In this document: piece by piece, positions 11,695 to 23,326 of the stretch
Layout: each line of letters begins with the position of its first letter
Numbering within the stretch: position 1 is the stretch's first letter
Assembly (NCBI RefSeq): GCF_000512585.2
Contig: NC_089244.1
Span: 1,984,001 to 2,048,000 of the forward strand
Length of the DNA stretch: 64,000 nt
Reading direction: 5' to 3'
Origin: Kwoniella bestiolae CBS 10118
Taxonomy: Eukaryota > Basidiomycota > Tremellomycetes > Tremellales > Cryptococcaceae
Notes under the pieces: model-generated
Told to the model about the DNA's origin: nothing
Seen by the model: only the letters and a program-made list of their open reading frames with translations
Database searches by the model: none
Program-made: the position numbers and the translations under genes

Positions 11695-13321
11695 ATGGTA
11701 GCAGACACCATCCACGTACACTCCCACCTGGCAGGTCATCCTTCCTATCACATCCTAGGACATGACATCGGTGAGCGCCCTCCGTTTCTACTGACGCATC
11801 GAGCTTACGCCATCTTCTTACAGTCCTCGATGTCCCCCTCCCAGCATTAATCCTCTCATTGATCGGAGCATCATTCCTCCTGAGATACACACTCTCATTC
11901 TTCAGATTGATCCTCGAGTTGACAGTCTTGCCCGGTAAAAACGTAAGCTACCTCATCTTGTTCTACTTTATCCAGCTTACACCGCCCATAACACAGGTGA
12001 AACGATATCAATCGCGAAATGGGAAAACCTGGGCACTGGTAACAGGCTGTACGGGTGGTATAGGCCTTGAGTTCGCCAGACAACTAGCTAAGAGCAAGTT
12101 TAACGTCGCATTGGTGGGGAGAAGGAAGGAAGCGTTGGATGAAGTTGCCCAGGAATTGGGTGAGCCACTTAACACCCCTGAAGTTGAATAACAAGCTGAC
12201 TTTACTACCTCTTATGACAACATTGGTAGAATCGAAATTCGGCGTTGAGACCAAGCAATTCGTCGTGAACGTAGCTACTCCCGGATCAGCACGAGACGAA
12301 GCGCTCACTCAGATTGAGCTTTTCGCCAAATCGAATGATCTCGGTGTACTTAGTGAGTAATGCTACTCGCTCTAACACCAAAACTGTAGACTATACTAAC
12401 TTGCACAATATCAAAACAGTCAACAACGTCGGCGCATCTCACCTTATGCCCGTGCCCTTCGCTGAAACTGAACGAGCCGAGATGACTCAAATCATCGAGA
12501 CTGTGAGTACTTCGACGATTTGAGTATTGTTCACCAGTACCGTTCACGAGATACTCCTCCGACCGGCGATGGAAATCTGATACTTTGACACACCACAGAA
12601 CATAAACTGGACAATCTTCCTCACCCGAGCAGTCATACCCTCAATGATCACCCGATCCCAATCGAGGGGCTCCCCAAAATCTTTAATCATGACTATCGGT
12701 TCTTTATCAGGTAGGATCCCTTCGCCCCTTTTGGCTACTTACTCGGGTACCAAGGCTGCTCTGTCCACTTGGACCAAAGCGTTGGCTAAAGAGGTGGAGA
12801 AGAAGGGGGTCGAAGTGGAGTTGGTGCAGGCTGCTTTTGTTGTGAGTGGATATCCCTCTTTCACTTTGGGTATACGATGAGAATCACATATCTATACTTC
12901 TAACGTCTATCTCAATCCTCTCACACTCACGACACGAATAATCTCTTCTCATCTACTGCCTTCCTTGTCTCTCGTACCTCTCTGCCTTTATAGAATACTC
13001 CTTCTCACTGGAAATTGCTAATCCTATTTGAAGGTCTCAAACATGTCCAAAATCAAACGATCCTCCGCCCTCGTCCCCACCCCCAAAAACTTTGTCCGAT
13101 CCGTACTCACCTCATTCGGCCAACCAAGAGGAGCCCAGGGAAGACCATACGAGCGAACTCCATTCTGGACCCATGCGTTCCTGGACTACGCTGTTGGTTT
13201 TGCGGGGTACCTCAGTGAAGTGTCGGGTATCAAGGTGATTGATTCGATGCATAAGGATATTAGGAGGAGGGCTATTAGGAAGTATCAGAGGGAGAAGGAG
13301 AGGGAGGGGAAGAGGGAGTAA
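11695..13321 (+). CDS. IFA38: Very-long-chain 3-oxoacyl-CoA reductase (Ifa38/KAR)
   Basis: ER-membrane reductase of the microsomal fatty-acid elongation cycle: reduces 3-ketoacyl-CoA with NADPH. Seven exons (11695-11770, 11824-11942, 11997-12159, 12230-12352, 12420-12502, 12599-12841, 13034-13321) join in phase to 364 aa. An N-terminal hydrophobic segment (PLPALILSLIGASFLLRYTL) precedes a short-chain dehydrogenase domain with the cofactor motif TGCTGGIG, the NNVGAS motif, and catalytic Ser in TIGSLSGR with YSGTK (Tyr-x-x-x-Lys). The C-terminus ends in Lys-rich KEREGKRE, matching a dilysine ER-retrieval signal. The last intron (192 bases) is longer than its neighbours. Exon 1 and exon 2 together match the usual fungal N-terminus. 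Confidence 0.95.
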
Positions 13322-13825
13322 GGGGTGGTGGAATGAAAGAGAACAAGGACGGTATGAGGAGAAGTACGAGAGAAGATAGATTTGGGAATGAGAAGACGTG
13401 CGAGAAGGAGGATATCAGGTAGATGCGGTGTGGGAAGTTGATTAAGGTAACGATGGGTGAATTGAAGTCGAAGTTAAGATAGGATTTAACATGAGTAGAA
13501 TACCATTGAGATCACCATCATGCAGAAAATGTGAATACGAAGATCAAAGTTGTGTCTCTCTTTCGGTTAGAATCCCGATGCTTTGCTGGTGGTAGTTGTC
13601 GTTCTCCTTCATCTGTGTTTGCCTCTGGTGAGTATCAAAATATAACCTGTACCCAACAACATAAACCAAAAATCTTAAAAATTTAGAAGCTACATATCAA
13701 TCTATTTAAAAACTTAACATTCTATTGCCCTACCCATCATCTCTCTACCTTGACATCTAAAGTATCTATCAGATATATCAACCTACCTTCCAACTTTACA
13801 TCACCTATCCCAATACCCGATCTAC
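13322..13825. other. Convergent 3' intergenic region
   Basis: About 500 bases between the IFA38 stop and the stop of the DUF1769 gene. It is purine-rich near IFA38 and AT-rich around 13640-13720. No supported gene. Confidence 0.4.
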
Positions 13826-15420
13826 CTAATCCACATCATCATTATTTCCCTCCCCCTCTTCCTTTTCATCCTTTTCATCCTCCTCAACGACCCCACCAGG
13901 CCCAACCACCTCCCCTCCCTTCCTCTTCAACTCCTCCCTCGCACCCTCATCAACAATCTCAAAAGCGACACTCCACCTCACCCTATTTTCACCGCCCACC
14001 GGCGATACTCCAGCAGGCGGTTTATCCTGACATATGTAGGTTACAGGTTGACCATCCCAGTACTTTAGGAGGGGGATTTGGAGGGTGAATGGTTTGGGGA
14101 GGGTGGCGGAGAGGGTGTTGAAATCTTTTAAGCAACGGGATTAGTATATGTATGTGAGATTGGGTCTTATCAAAATCAGGATATGATATTATTTGGTCAA
14201 ATGTGGAAATAGTCATTTCGCTCTTTCACGAGATAGGGCCCTCTCCTCGACAAGAGACAGTGGAAACAAGAGCGAAAAGACGAATGCTCACCCAATAAAC
14301 CATTACAAAATTCCATACCCACTTCAGTAGACTCATCGACCTGCACGGCTCTTCTATTCGAAGCTTTTGTGAGCCATTTCCGCCTCAGGGAGATATGCGA
14401 TTTCTCATCGTTGTCGGTGTATGGGGGGATGTCGTCGGCTAGAGCAGCACAGCGAATGTCAGACATAAGTTAGATGAGCTTCTGATTGAAATCAATAACG
14501 TCCTTATATCAAATGATTCGATCAATCGGGGTTTCAGAGAGTGGTACTCGATCACCCTACATCTCTACCTCGTCACATCAAATAGCAAGAAAGAAGGACC
14601 GTTCGACTCACCCTCATCCCCATCAACATTCTCTTCCAACCACCCCAAACTCCTCTCATCGATATACGGCTTCCCCTGTCCCTCTTTCCCCTTCTCCTCG
14701 GGGTTCGACACCAAAGACAGATGAGCCATCGTAGCCAAAGCAGGAGAGAGAGCCCAAGGTTTATCCGCGTATATATCAGCTTCGACCGTGGGGTCGACGA
14801 AGCTGTATTGGAATTAGTAGCTGATGTGGATGAGAGGACAGAAGATGGAACAAGGGCGGTGGGATTGTGTTCGCATGCAGTGATTCAGACTCACTACATG
14901 AATTTAGTTGCTATGCTTGTTCCCCACGGTAGATTATCTCGTATGGGTTTCTCAAATACGTTCCCAAAGACTAGGTTATCGGCATTGAAGGGGGTCTTGT
15001 ATTTACCTGTATCTCATCGATATCGTCATCAGTAAATCATCCCTTGCTCCCTGCCTCTTCATTTCTCAGATTCCCTTATGTCCCTCTCGCCATAAAACCA
15101 TATCATTACATGACCATCCCTCATCCCTCCTCGACCCTCTTACATCTCCACGATCAACATGGAATTTCCCATATCCCCTCCAAGAGTGACTCACCCCTAA
15201 CAACAATCCCATAACTCATCGCCTCTCTCCCCCTAACCCCAAAATATCCCTCCCCCTCACCACCCTTCAGCTCCCCATTATATCCCCTGATGAACACCCA
15301 TATATCGCCTGAGAATCCCTCGGTATCAATTCGGGTGGGTTTGAGGGAATTGACGGGACAGGGGGTGGTTGGGGGGTAGGCGTTGTCTGAACTTATCAGG
15401 ACGCGGAGCTTGGGGGTCAT
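13826..15420 (-). CDS. DUF1769-family protein
   Basis: Conserved fungal protein of the DUF1769 family; biochemical role not established. ATG 15420 begins MTPKLRVLISSDNAYPPTT, then PVNSLKPTRIDTEGFSGDIW and an YFGVRGREAMSYGIVVRG segment, the typical family start. Later exons give FNADNLVFGNVFEKPIRD, LPWGTSIATKFM, the hallmark YADKPWALSPALATMAHLS, DIPPYTDNDEKSHISLRR and, in the last exon, FTLQIPLLKYWDGQPVTYIC with an acidic tail ending EGEGNNDDVD. About six exons. An apparent in-frame upstream extension to 15489 is a repetitive Tyr-Pro stretch in the 5' leader and was not used. Likely cytosolic: no signal peptide or membrane segment is visible. Confidence 0.88.
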
Positions 15421-15838
15421 CTTGTATGACGAGCTGGCGTAGCTAGGATAGTGGATTGGATATGGATATGGATATTTTACAAAGAACAAGTAAGTATAAA
15501 CGATGAATGTCTTTGAATTGAAATCGCGTACGCGGTGACTACCTCGTCTATGACGTATTTGGCTAGATTTAAGAGTTGTCGATATCTGGCAGATAAGTAC
15601 TGTACTGCTTCGCCAGCTGAGCTGAGTTGAGCTCTGTCCATCTTCAGAAACTTAGATTACATCTCTCTGCGTAATTCCAGACGAAAGCGTCTCATACATA
15701 GTGCGAAACTCAATATGATGCGAAAGTGATACATAGCAAATTTGCAATGCTATAACGGCTGACCTAAAACCATTATCAACAATTCACCCAAATCGTCTCT
15801 TAATTTCCAACTTCCTGTAACCCCGTCCCATTACCCCC
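15421..15838. other. Intergenic region, DUF1769 promoter / LOA1 3' end
   Basis: About 420 bases between same-strand genes. It carries the promoter of the DUF1769 gene and 3' flank of the acyltransferase gene. No ORF or RNA gene seen. Confidence 0.4.
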
Positions 15839-17444
15839 TCACCTCCTCTTACCCCAATAATCCAAAAACCCCGCCTTCTCAACCCACCCCAGTCCCCTCG
15901 TCCGTCTGACCCGTCCAGTCTCAGCCAACACAATCCCAATAGCCTCCCTCCACACCGCCTTGGGATCCTTTGCTACACCATCCAGTCCCCCAGGTGCATT
16001 ATTGAGTATCTCGGAAGGTAAGAACGAAGGTGAAGAGGGCGAAGCGGAGGGATGAAGTGTACGGACGTGTAATGATCTGGAAGGGATGGGGGTAGGGGTG
16101 TAGAGAAGGGAGAAGATGAGGTGGTTAAATGGTGTTGGGAGAGGACAGGTAGCGGAGGGGGCAAAGGCCGTTGGTGCGGTGTGTCTATGATGTATACAGT
16201 ATTAGTATCACATGTCATTTGGGAGGATTCTCTACATGGGTAAGAGTCCAACCCACCTGAAATATTTTATCCAAACCAACCCCTCCTCTCCTCCCGTAAA
16301 ATCACTCCCATCCAACACCCCCTCCGCAAATTTCAATATAGCTCTCCCATTCGATGTCGTCCCCTCTGGAAACAGTACAATAGGTCTACCTTCCTTCCTC
16401 CTAGCGTCTTTGAGCGTCTTGTAGTATCTCGTGGCTGGGGGTCCATCATATGTTGGTGGTAATGTCCCCGTTCTACCAAGAAGCGAAATCAGGGAGATGG
16501 GTTGATAACCTATTAGATCTGGCTGGAATGAGGAAGAAGAGAGGGCGATGGAAGCTGATCCGGTACCGGTGTGTCGGCCTGTCTTGCTTTGTGAGGTTGT
16601 TGGAGTTGAGGAGGAGAAGATGGGGAGCAGGAATGTCGGGTTGTGTCTAAGATGGTAAATGATGGATGATCAGCTCAGGAAAAAGATGAAGAGCTCAGAA
16701 CTGGTAGCAAGCGTATGAAACTTGATTGGCATTAAAGGATGAACCCACCTAAAAGCAAGGTACAGTACATCCACATAACTAGTCCAATTGGTAATTATCA
16801 GATCACCTTTCCTGGGTGATATTTGGGATATCTGAGATACCCCGTTCTTCCTATCATGCCAAACATACCATCAGCCATTCACCTCGCCAGTGTTCGGGTG
16901 GACGACTCACCCCCTCTTGGGCGAATACACATCAGTGGTGATCCACCAATACCCCATAATACCCAACGCCAATCTACATGTCAGGGCTGTGAATGCAGAA
17001 GAGGCCAATCGGTATATAGGCGGGATAGTGATCTACCGGTCAATCAGCCAGATCAGCTGAGTGGCTTGTACTGGATTTAAGTGAAAGAGTGTACGTACAA
17101 ATATAAGGCATATCCCATCAACCAATATCACATGCAGTAAGGCTAGCACCCCTAGTAGTACCGTTCGAGCAGCCGCGTGAAGGACGGAGAAAGGTCCAAG
17201 GAGGGCTACGAATATTGGCGAGACGGTTCGAGGGGGGACTATGGGTAGGAAGGGCTGCCGAGAGGAAGATCAGTATTGATAACAATGCTAAGAGTATAGT
17301 TGGGGGATATGACCCACTTGTATGCCGGTCCCTGGGTCCTGTGAAGACAGCAGGTCAGCGTTTCCCAGGTTGGTGTCATTCGACTGTTACGAGTGGAACC
17401 ATGTTCTGAACGAGACTTACCCTCCATTTCGAGTATTTCTCCAT
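15839..17444 (-). CDS. LOA1: Lysophosphatidic acid acyltransferase-like protein (Loa1/Vps66)
   Basis: Membrane acyltransferase of the PlsC superfamily; yeast Loa1 acylates lysophosphatidic acid and influences lipid droplets and vacuolar sorting. The tiny first exon encodes MEKYSKWR and joins DPGTGIQ, the diagnostic Loa1 N-terminus. A following exon encodes PFLPIVPPRTVSP and a hydrophobic stretch (FVALLGPFSVLHAA, then LLHVILVDGICLIF). Then come IPPIYRLASSAFTALTCRLA, GDLIITNWTSYVDVLYLAFR, where the Asn-Trp-Thr-Ser position replaces the usual NHxxxxD block as in Loa1 relatives, and GRPIVLFPEGTTSNGRAIL, the glycerol-phosphate-binding FPEGTT motif. The C-terminus is AGFLDYWGKRR. About seven exons, all minus strand. 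It is divergent from TRP1, with a 469-base shared promoter region. Confidence 0.85.
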
Positions 17445-17913
17445 GATCTGCACTCGTAAGATAGCTGGTGGTGGTGCTGGTGAATAGTAGAGTTGGAATG
17501 AGCTGACGAGTGACCTAGGATATGCATACTATCCATTCACAGAGTATCGACCGTTCGTCCATCCACCCATCCATCCATCCATCTACAAATCGCTTAAAAG
17601 GTTAATTCCACTAAGAATCCAATGACGTGGCATTGTATTAAGCTATTATCACTTTATAACCTTGTAGTATTCGAGTCAGTCGTATTCATGTCCGAGTGAG
17701 AGTGTCCGAGTGTCAGTCCGTCAGTCCGAGCGATGATCCATTCATTTCAACATTAACAGTTGATGGATAAGAAAAGAATACTCTCATCGACAACGTACAT
17801 ATATTACCATTGGTGTATACACCACACCTAAAAGGGTCCACGGACATTCCATCTTCCCCCTTCGTCTCCTTTCCTTTCCTTTCCCGCAAAACGAAAGCAT
17901 CATCACCAGAACA
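17445..17913. promoter_or_regulatory. Bidirectional promoter region, LOA1 / TRP1
   Basis: About 470 bases between divergent ATGs. It contains a CCATCCAT short tandem repeat (17562-17582), AGTCCGAGTGTCAGTCCGTC-like imperfect repeats (17690-17730) and a pyrimidine-rich TRP1 leader. No general-control TGACTC site was confirmed by eye. Confidence 0.5.
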
Positions 17914-20390
17914 ATGGGTGTCACTCTCCTCATAGACAACTACGACTCCTTCACCTGGAACGTCTACGCCGACATAGCTGTCCTAGGCGGGAATCCGGTT
18001 GTAGTGAGGAATGATAAGATCACATTGGATCAGATCGAGGTGCGCCTCTTCTTCCGACTTACTTTCCTCGACAACACAACGCAATCCCAATCTGGGTGTA
18101 TACTAATTTGATTGATTGATTGAATAGGAAATGTATCACTCTGGTGAACTCGAGCGAATAGTCATCTCCCCAGGTCCAGGACACCCACGTACGGACAGTG
18201 GTATATCTAGAGACGCAATAAAATGGGGTATAGGTAAACTCCCCATTTTGGGTGTATGTATGGGGTTGGAATGTATCGTTGATCTTCTGGGAGGTGAGGT
18301 GAGTACATCATCAATTTTCCCCTTCCTTCCCTTGACTAATGCCATGAATCGCCCGACAGATCGCATACGCAGGAGAGATCAAACACGGCAAATCCTCATT
18401 AGTCCAGCACGACTCCATCGGTATCTTCCATGATCTACCTCCATTACTATCTTCCGTCCGTTATCATTCCCTCTCCGCCCAATTATTATCCTTACCACCA
18501 ATCTTACAAGTCTCCTCTACAACCCAGGAATCAGGCGTGATCATGGGTGTTAGGCATAGAGAAGCCACGGTAGAAGCTGTTCAATACCACCCTGAGTCAT
18601 GTAAGAGCGAAGGTGGAAAGGGGTTGATGGCGAATTTCCTAAAGCTCAAGGGCGGGAAATGGGGTGGTGAGAATGCTTGGTGTGGGGTTATTCCTACCGC
18701 TCAAGGTCAAAGTGAACAATCATCAAAAGTCAACGGTACAGCCCAACCTTCCGCTTCTGGCTCATCCTCTTCTGCTCCATCGTTACCTACCATTCTCAAC
18801 AAAATCCACGCACAGAGATTAGTAGATGTAGAAGACACCTCGAAAATCCTCGCCACGACTCCAGCCAATGTCTCCAAGTCCCTCTCTCTCCACGCCTCTC
18901 CACCACTGATATCATTCGTCGATCGAGTCAAATCCACCCCTCACACAGCAATCATGGCAGAGATCAAGCGAGCCTCGCCTTCCAAAGGAGACATCGCCCC
19001 AGACGCATCAGCACCATCTCAAGCACTCAAATATGCCTTAGCAGGAGCATCAGTAATTTCCGTCTTGACCGAGCCTAAATGGTTCAAAGGTGGTCTGATC
19101 GACATGTTATCCGTACGAAATGCCGTCGACTCCCTACCGAACCGACCAGCAATCCTCAGAAAAGATTTCATCCTATCCAAATACATGATCGATGAAGCCA
19201 GGCTATACGGGGCCGATACCGTCCTACTCATCGTAGCGATGCTTGAACCCACCCAGCTGAAAGAGCTGTACGATTACAGTGTATCGATAGGGATGGAACC
19301 GCTGGTAGAAGTGAATAATACGAAAGAGCTGGAACTGGCTTTGGAAATTGGAAGTAAGGTGATAGGTGTGAATAATAGGAATCTGCACGATTTCAACGTC
19401 GACATGTCTACCACATCACGGGTCAATGCAGCTCTGGATGGACGGGACGTCATACTCTGTGCGTTGAGTGGGATCTCGACACCTGAAGACGTCCAGAAAT
19501 ACGTCAAGGAGGGGGTCAAAGCGGTACTGGTTGGAGAATCATTGATGAGAGCGAAAGATACTGGGAAGTTTCTGAGATCGTTGATTGGTTTATCCGACCC
19601 TGTCAGCTCAAGTTCAGAGGTAGGAAAACCATTAGTGAAGATATGTGGGATTAGGTCGGTGGAAGATGCGGAAATCGCTATTTCCTCTGGAGCAGATTTG
19701 TTGGGTGTGATATTGGTACCCAACGCGAGGAGACGAGTATCCTTGGAAGTCGCTAGAGATATATCAGACTTGGTACGACAAGCAAGATCCAAATCAAAAT
19801 CAACCAAATCAGCCTCCAGCTCGAAAGCGTCCACAGCGAACGAACCATGGTTCACATTCAACCAAAACCTCCTTTTTCAACGTAAGAAACCTTTGTTAGT
19901 GGGTGTATTCCAGAACCAACCCCTCTCGGAAATCCTAGAAGCAATAGATGAAATAGGATTAGATATAGTCCAACTCCACGGAGAAGAGTCTCAGGGATTG
20001 GCCAAATTCATTCCCCTTCCAGTAATAAAAGTATTCAAGGTCTCCTCCTCATCCTCAGGCGAGACAATAGTCAGTGGAGGAGAGATAAGTCGACCAGGAT
20101 TGAATCAATTCATCCTACTAGATTCGGCGGGGAAGGGAGGAGAGGGGATCTCGTTCCCTTGGGAAAATGCTAGGAAGATTTCAGAGAGGGGCGAGAATGG
20201 TTCGGAGGGTGCGGTGGAATTACCGATTATCTTGGCTGGTGGGTTGGATCCGGCGAATGTAAGGCAGGCTATAGAGGTTGGTGGGAGGGGTGTGAGGGTC
20301 GTGGATGTTAGTTCGGGTGTCGAGAGGATGGGAGGGGAAGGGAAAGATAGGAGGAAGGTTGAGGAGTTTATTAGGGCTGTGAAGGGATAG
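17914..20390 (+). CDS. TRP1: Trifunctional tryptophan biosynthesis protein: glutamine amidotransferase / indole-3-glycerol-phosphate synthase / phosphoribosylanthranilate isomerase
   Basis: Carries three activities of the tryptophan pathway: glutamine amidotransferase for anthranilate synthase, then InGPS and PRAI. Exons 17914-18039, 18128-18298 and 18360-20390 join in phase to 775 aa. The amidotransferase domain (about 1-230) shows LIDNYDSFTWNVY, ISPGPGHP, the nucleophile Cys in LGVCMGLE and AVQYHPES. After a Ser-rich linker, the InGPS domain starts LPTILNKIHAQRLVDVE with MAEIKRASPSKGDIAP, ILRKDFILSKYMIDEARLYG and GVNNRNLHDF. The PRAI domain follows (VKICGIRSVEDAEIAISSGA, VGVFQNQPLSEI, QLHGEES, LLDSAGKGGEG, LAGGLDPANVRQAI). 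The domain order is the standard fungal TrpC order. It needs a separate anthranilate synthase component I, not present here. Confidence 0.97.
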
Positions 20391-20685
20391 ATAGGATGAT
20401 CGGGATACTGACGTAGTGTAGATTGTAGATGGATAGTTTGATAGTGGTTCCAGGAGGACTTTACGTTTACACGTATGCATTGTTTGGTATATCACCATTC
20501 GTTTCGCCATGTAAGTCTGATGGTTTGGCGTGTGGGTTTGATCGTATCCAAGCGACCGATCAGATTAGGCAGACCCAAGTCAACAAACAAACAAAGCATC
20601 AATGTCACTTCCAAACTTGCCTTCTCTCTTTATCATACCCACATCCATACTCGGTACAAAGTATATCTCAAGATCAAACCCAAAG
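20391..20685. other. Short intergenic region TRP1 / REX4
   Basis: About 295 bases with TRP1 3' flank and the REX4 promoter. An in-frame Met at 20602 could extend REX4 by 28 residues, but that extension looks like leader sequence. Confidence 0.35.
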
Positions 20686-21822
20686 ATGACATCCAAGTAT
20701 ACCTTACCTGATCTCAATGACTATCTAGCCATAGGTGAGCTCCGTGCTGTGATCATTCAACGTTCCCTTGAGGTCACGAGAGCTGATGTCATTCCTGTTG
20801 ACGCGTGTCTTGTATACGCAGATTGCGAGTTCGTGGGATGTAGGTCCGGACAAGCATTGGCCAAGTAAGTGAATCCTTTTCGAATGGGATACGGCAACAG
20901 GTGTAAGTGGATTAGAGGAAAGTGGAAGCAAGAGGCAAGACCTGAGAAAAGGGAGGAAGGAAGGATAGATACCGAATGATTGTACTCATCTGCCTCACAC
21001 ATCTCAAAACAAGTCGTGGATACTCCACTATACTGACTACCTGAACATGTCCATCGCAGAGTAGGTATAGTCAACCACGAGGGATCAATCATACTCGATA
21101 CATATGTATTTGTGCATCCTGAGAATATAGTGGACTATCGAACGTCCAGTAAGTTCTTGAAAATCAGTCACAGGAACGATACTAACGACGTGGTTCTGGA
21201 GTAGCTAGTGGGATCAAGCCAGGTGATTTGGATGGAGGTATGTGTGTCCTCTTTTCCCATTTAGACACTTCCAGTAATACCACACTACACGTAGTATCAT
21301 CTCTGACTTGTCAACTCAACTTAGCACCAACATACGAACAAGTCACTTCGCATATCAAATCCCTCCTCAAGGATAAGATCCTATTAGGTCACACAATATT
21401 CAACGACCTTTCAGTGAGTCATCACCCATCAACCGAAATCAAACTCAAATTAACCCTGTACGAACCAACCCAGGGGATAGGCCATAAGCACCCATACGAG
21501 TCATTCCGAGATACCGCCTTATACTGTCCCCTGAGAAGACGAATGGGCATAATGAGGGAAGGGGAATTTCCAAGTTTGAAGAAACTTGCTAAGGCGGTGT
21601 TGGGGAGGGATATCCAGGTTCAAGATGGGAGGGGACATGATCCGGTGAGAGAGATTTTATCATCTTTACGACAACGACGAACCTCGCGTTGTGATCTATC
21701 GTTGACTTGTTGGACAGATCGAAGATGCTCGAGCGACTATGGCGATCTTCTTGAGTGTTAGAGAAGAATATGAAATTGCGTTGTTGGAACATAGAGATTG
21801 TATTTCCGGTATACCTCCGTAG
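20686..21822 (+). CDS. REX4: RNA exonuclease 4 (Rex4-like DEDDh 3'-5' exonuclease)
   Basis: DEDDh-type 3'-5' exonuclease; yeast Rex4 takes part in pre-rRNA processing in the nucleolus. Seven exons (20686-20734, 20822-20864, 21060-21148, 21205-21237, 21325-21413, 21474-21644, 21718-21822) join in phase to 192 aa. ExoI motif DCEFVG, then VGIVNHEGSIILDTYV, YRTS/SGIKPGDL, ExoII LLGHTIFNDL, the Rex4/ISG20 signature SFRDTALYCPLRRR, PSLKKLAKAVLGRDIQ and ExoIII HDPIEDARATMAIF are all present. It is shorter than yeast Rex4, lacking the basic N-terminal extension. All catalytic acidic residues are kept, so it should be active. Very short exons (33 and 43 bases) are notable. Confidence 0.92.
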
Positions 21823-22678
21823 GTCAGAGCAAAACAGTTAGAACCGCTCTGCTAATGGTCGAGTGTTCAACATACGATACTCTACAGCGCATACGAATTA
21901 TGTTTCTGGTAAAACCATCATCGACCCACCGATCAGCTTTATGAGGTATAAAAAAGGTACAGAGAGATTTTGGGTTCGAATGTTTATACGGTAAAAGTGA
22001 TATCTGGAGGTAATTACCCCCCCGTTTAGATAGAGCATGCGATGGATTTACTGTGCCTCGCAAAGTATTCTTCATCTTCCTCCCAGTCTGTCCCAATGAC
22101 TGGTACTCCCCGCGGATCTTGATCGGCTCATCATCTTGTGGTTTTTCATAGGGTTCCCGCTGAGCATTGTAGAGCATGAGATTCTCGTTCAACCTGAAGA
22201 TAGAACTCAGTTATCATATGACGGAGAAAGTCTTAGACGATTCGCCATTGTGCCAGCCCATAGAGCTTCAGGTTGGTGCTGCTGATGTGAGCTACATCAC
22301 CAATCAACAAGGGTGAGCTGGGCACAGACATCTGTGTCATAACACCTGAAAATTATTCCCACAGGACTCTCGCATGCACGCGAAAGGGTGTAGCTCAACA
22401 GGAATAGAAAGCGCCACCACTTTCCTTTTGGTGCGGTAATCCTGGTTTTTTCGGTTATGAAATCTCTGATCTCTGTGTTGTCCCCCATGCCTCTGCTGAA
22501 CTGCATCCAAACCCATCAAATTTGACAGAGCAGGTCTCTCTAGCCGGGCAGCATATAACAAAGTTGTTTCATGCATGCATATAGTAACAAAGTAGCTGTA
22601 TCTAACCCCTGTGAGACGGGCATCTAAAGAGGCAAAAACGCGAATCGTGTAAGACGTTTCTCCGTCATATAATATTGC
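21823..22678. other. Region with no confident gene; possible decayed 3' exons of an F-box gene
   Basis: About 850 bases. Minus-strand frames here include a short stretch reading GVPVIGTDWEEDEEYFARHS and ending at TAA 22025-22027, which resembles the acidic C-termini of some Tremellomycete F-box proteins. I cannot connect it to the F-box start at 22867 by in-phase introns. Treated as unannotated or decayed sequence. Confidence 0.25.
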
Positions 22679-22867
22679 CTAGGGGACATCGAGGTGCCGG
22701 GGGTGGTGATAACGTTTCTTGTAGAGTATGCGCTGGATATGGGTATTGTCCAATCTGATCTGATGGATTTGTTGGCACAACAGCGAGCATTTCACGATAT
22801 TAGGTACGTCGAGGAGCTGTAAAACGAGGGCGACAAGGGAATCGTCCAATTTGCTGAAGCAGGCCAT
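22679..22867 (-). pseudogene. F-box motif fragment
   Basis: A 62-residue minus-strand frame from ATG 22867. It begins MACFSKLDDSLVALVLQLLD and continues VPNIVKCSLLCQQIHQIRLD, which fits the N-terminal F-box that binds Skp1 in SCF ubiquitin ligases (leading hydrophobics, V-x-x-C-S-x-L-C-x-x-I-H pattern). It stops at 22679, much shorter than usual F-box proteins, and no good 5' splice donor is visible before the stop. Either the 3' part uses a splice site I cannot see, or this is a truncated remnant. The upstream in-frame Met at 22939 adds a hydrophobic stretch unlike F-box proteins and was not used. Confidence 0.4.
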
Positions 22868-23326
22868 TTTTGGTTGATGTCGAAGTAATGTAATCTTACA
22901 GAGTGATAGAAGATGGTTGATAAATAAGTGAATGAACAATAGAGGGGAGGTGGGAGGGACGGTCTTTTGAATGTTCAGTGATGCCTACCCGTACTGCTCC
23001 AAGACCAAGAAAAAATTCAAGAAAGAGGCTCGTGAGGAGGATAGAAGGTCAAAGCGATACTAAGGGTCATACTGTACCCCTAAGGAATGAAAAGTCCTTG
23101 TCGCAAGGTGATGCGATGTATGCATGCTCCGATGCATTCCGGGAGGAAATGTCTGATGCAGTCTCGTGGGGGATGGAGCAGACGAGTACAACTAATGTGA
23201 AGCATTCAAATCACGGGGAGAATCCCGATTTTGCAGTATACTGTATGCTCGGCAAGCGATCATGTATATTTACAAGATTAGTTGTTACGCATTACAATAT
23301 GACAACGATTCTACGAGGCTATGCTC
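22868..23326. other. Intergenic, no gene supported
   Basis: About 460 bases between the F-box fragment and the stop of the LIM-binding-like gene. A plus-strand frame (22978-23451) starts with a basic stretch but overlaps that gene's 3' exon and shows no recognizable domain. Confidence 0.35.

Noticed and set aside
19274..19861. Minus-strand 195-codon frame inside TRP1
   Set aside because: TRP1 frame, motifs and exon phases are fully explained on the plus strand.
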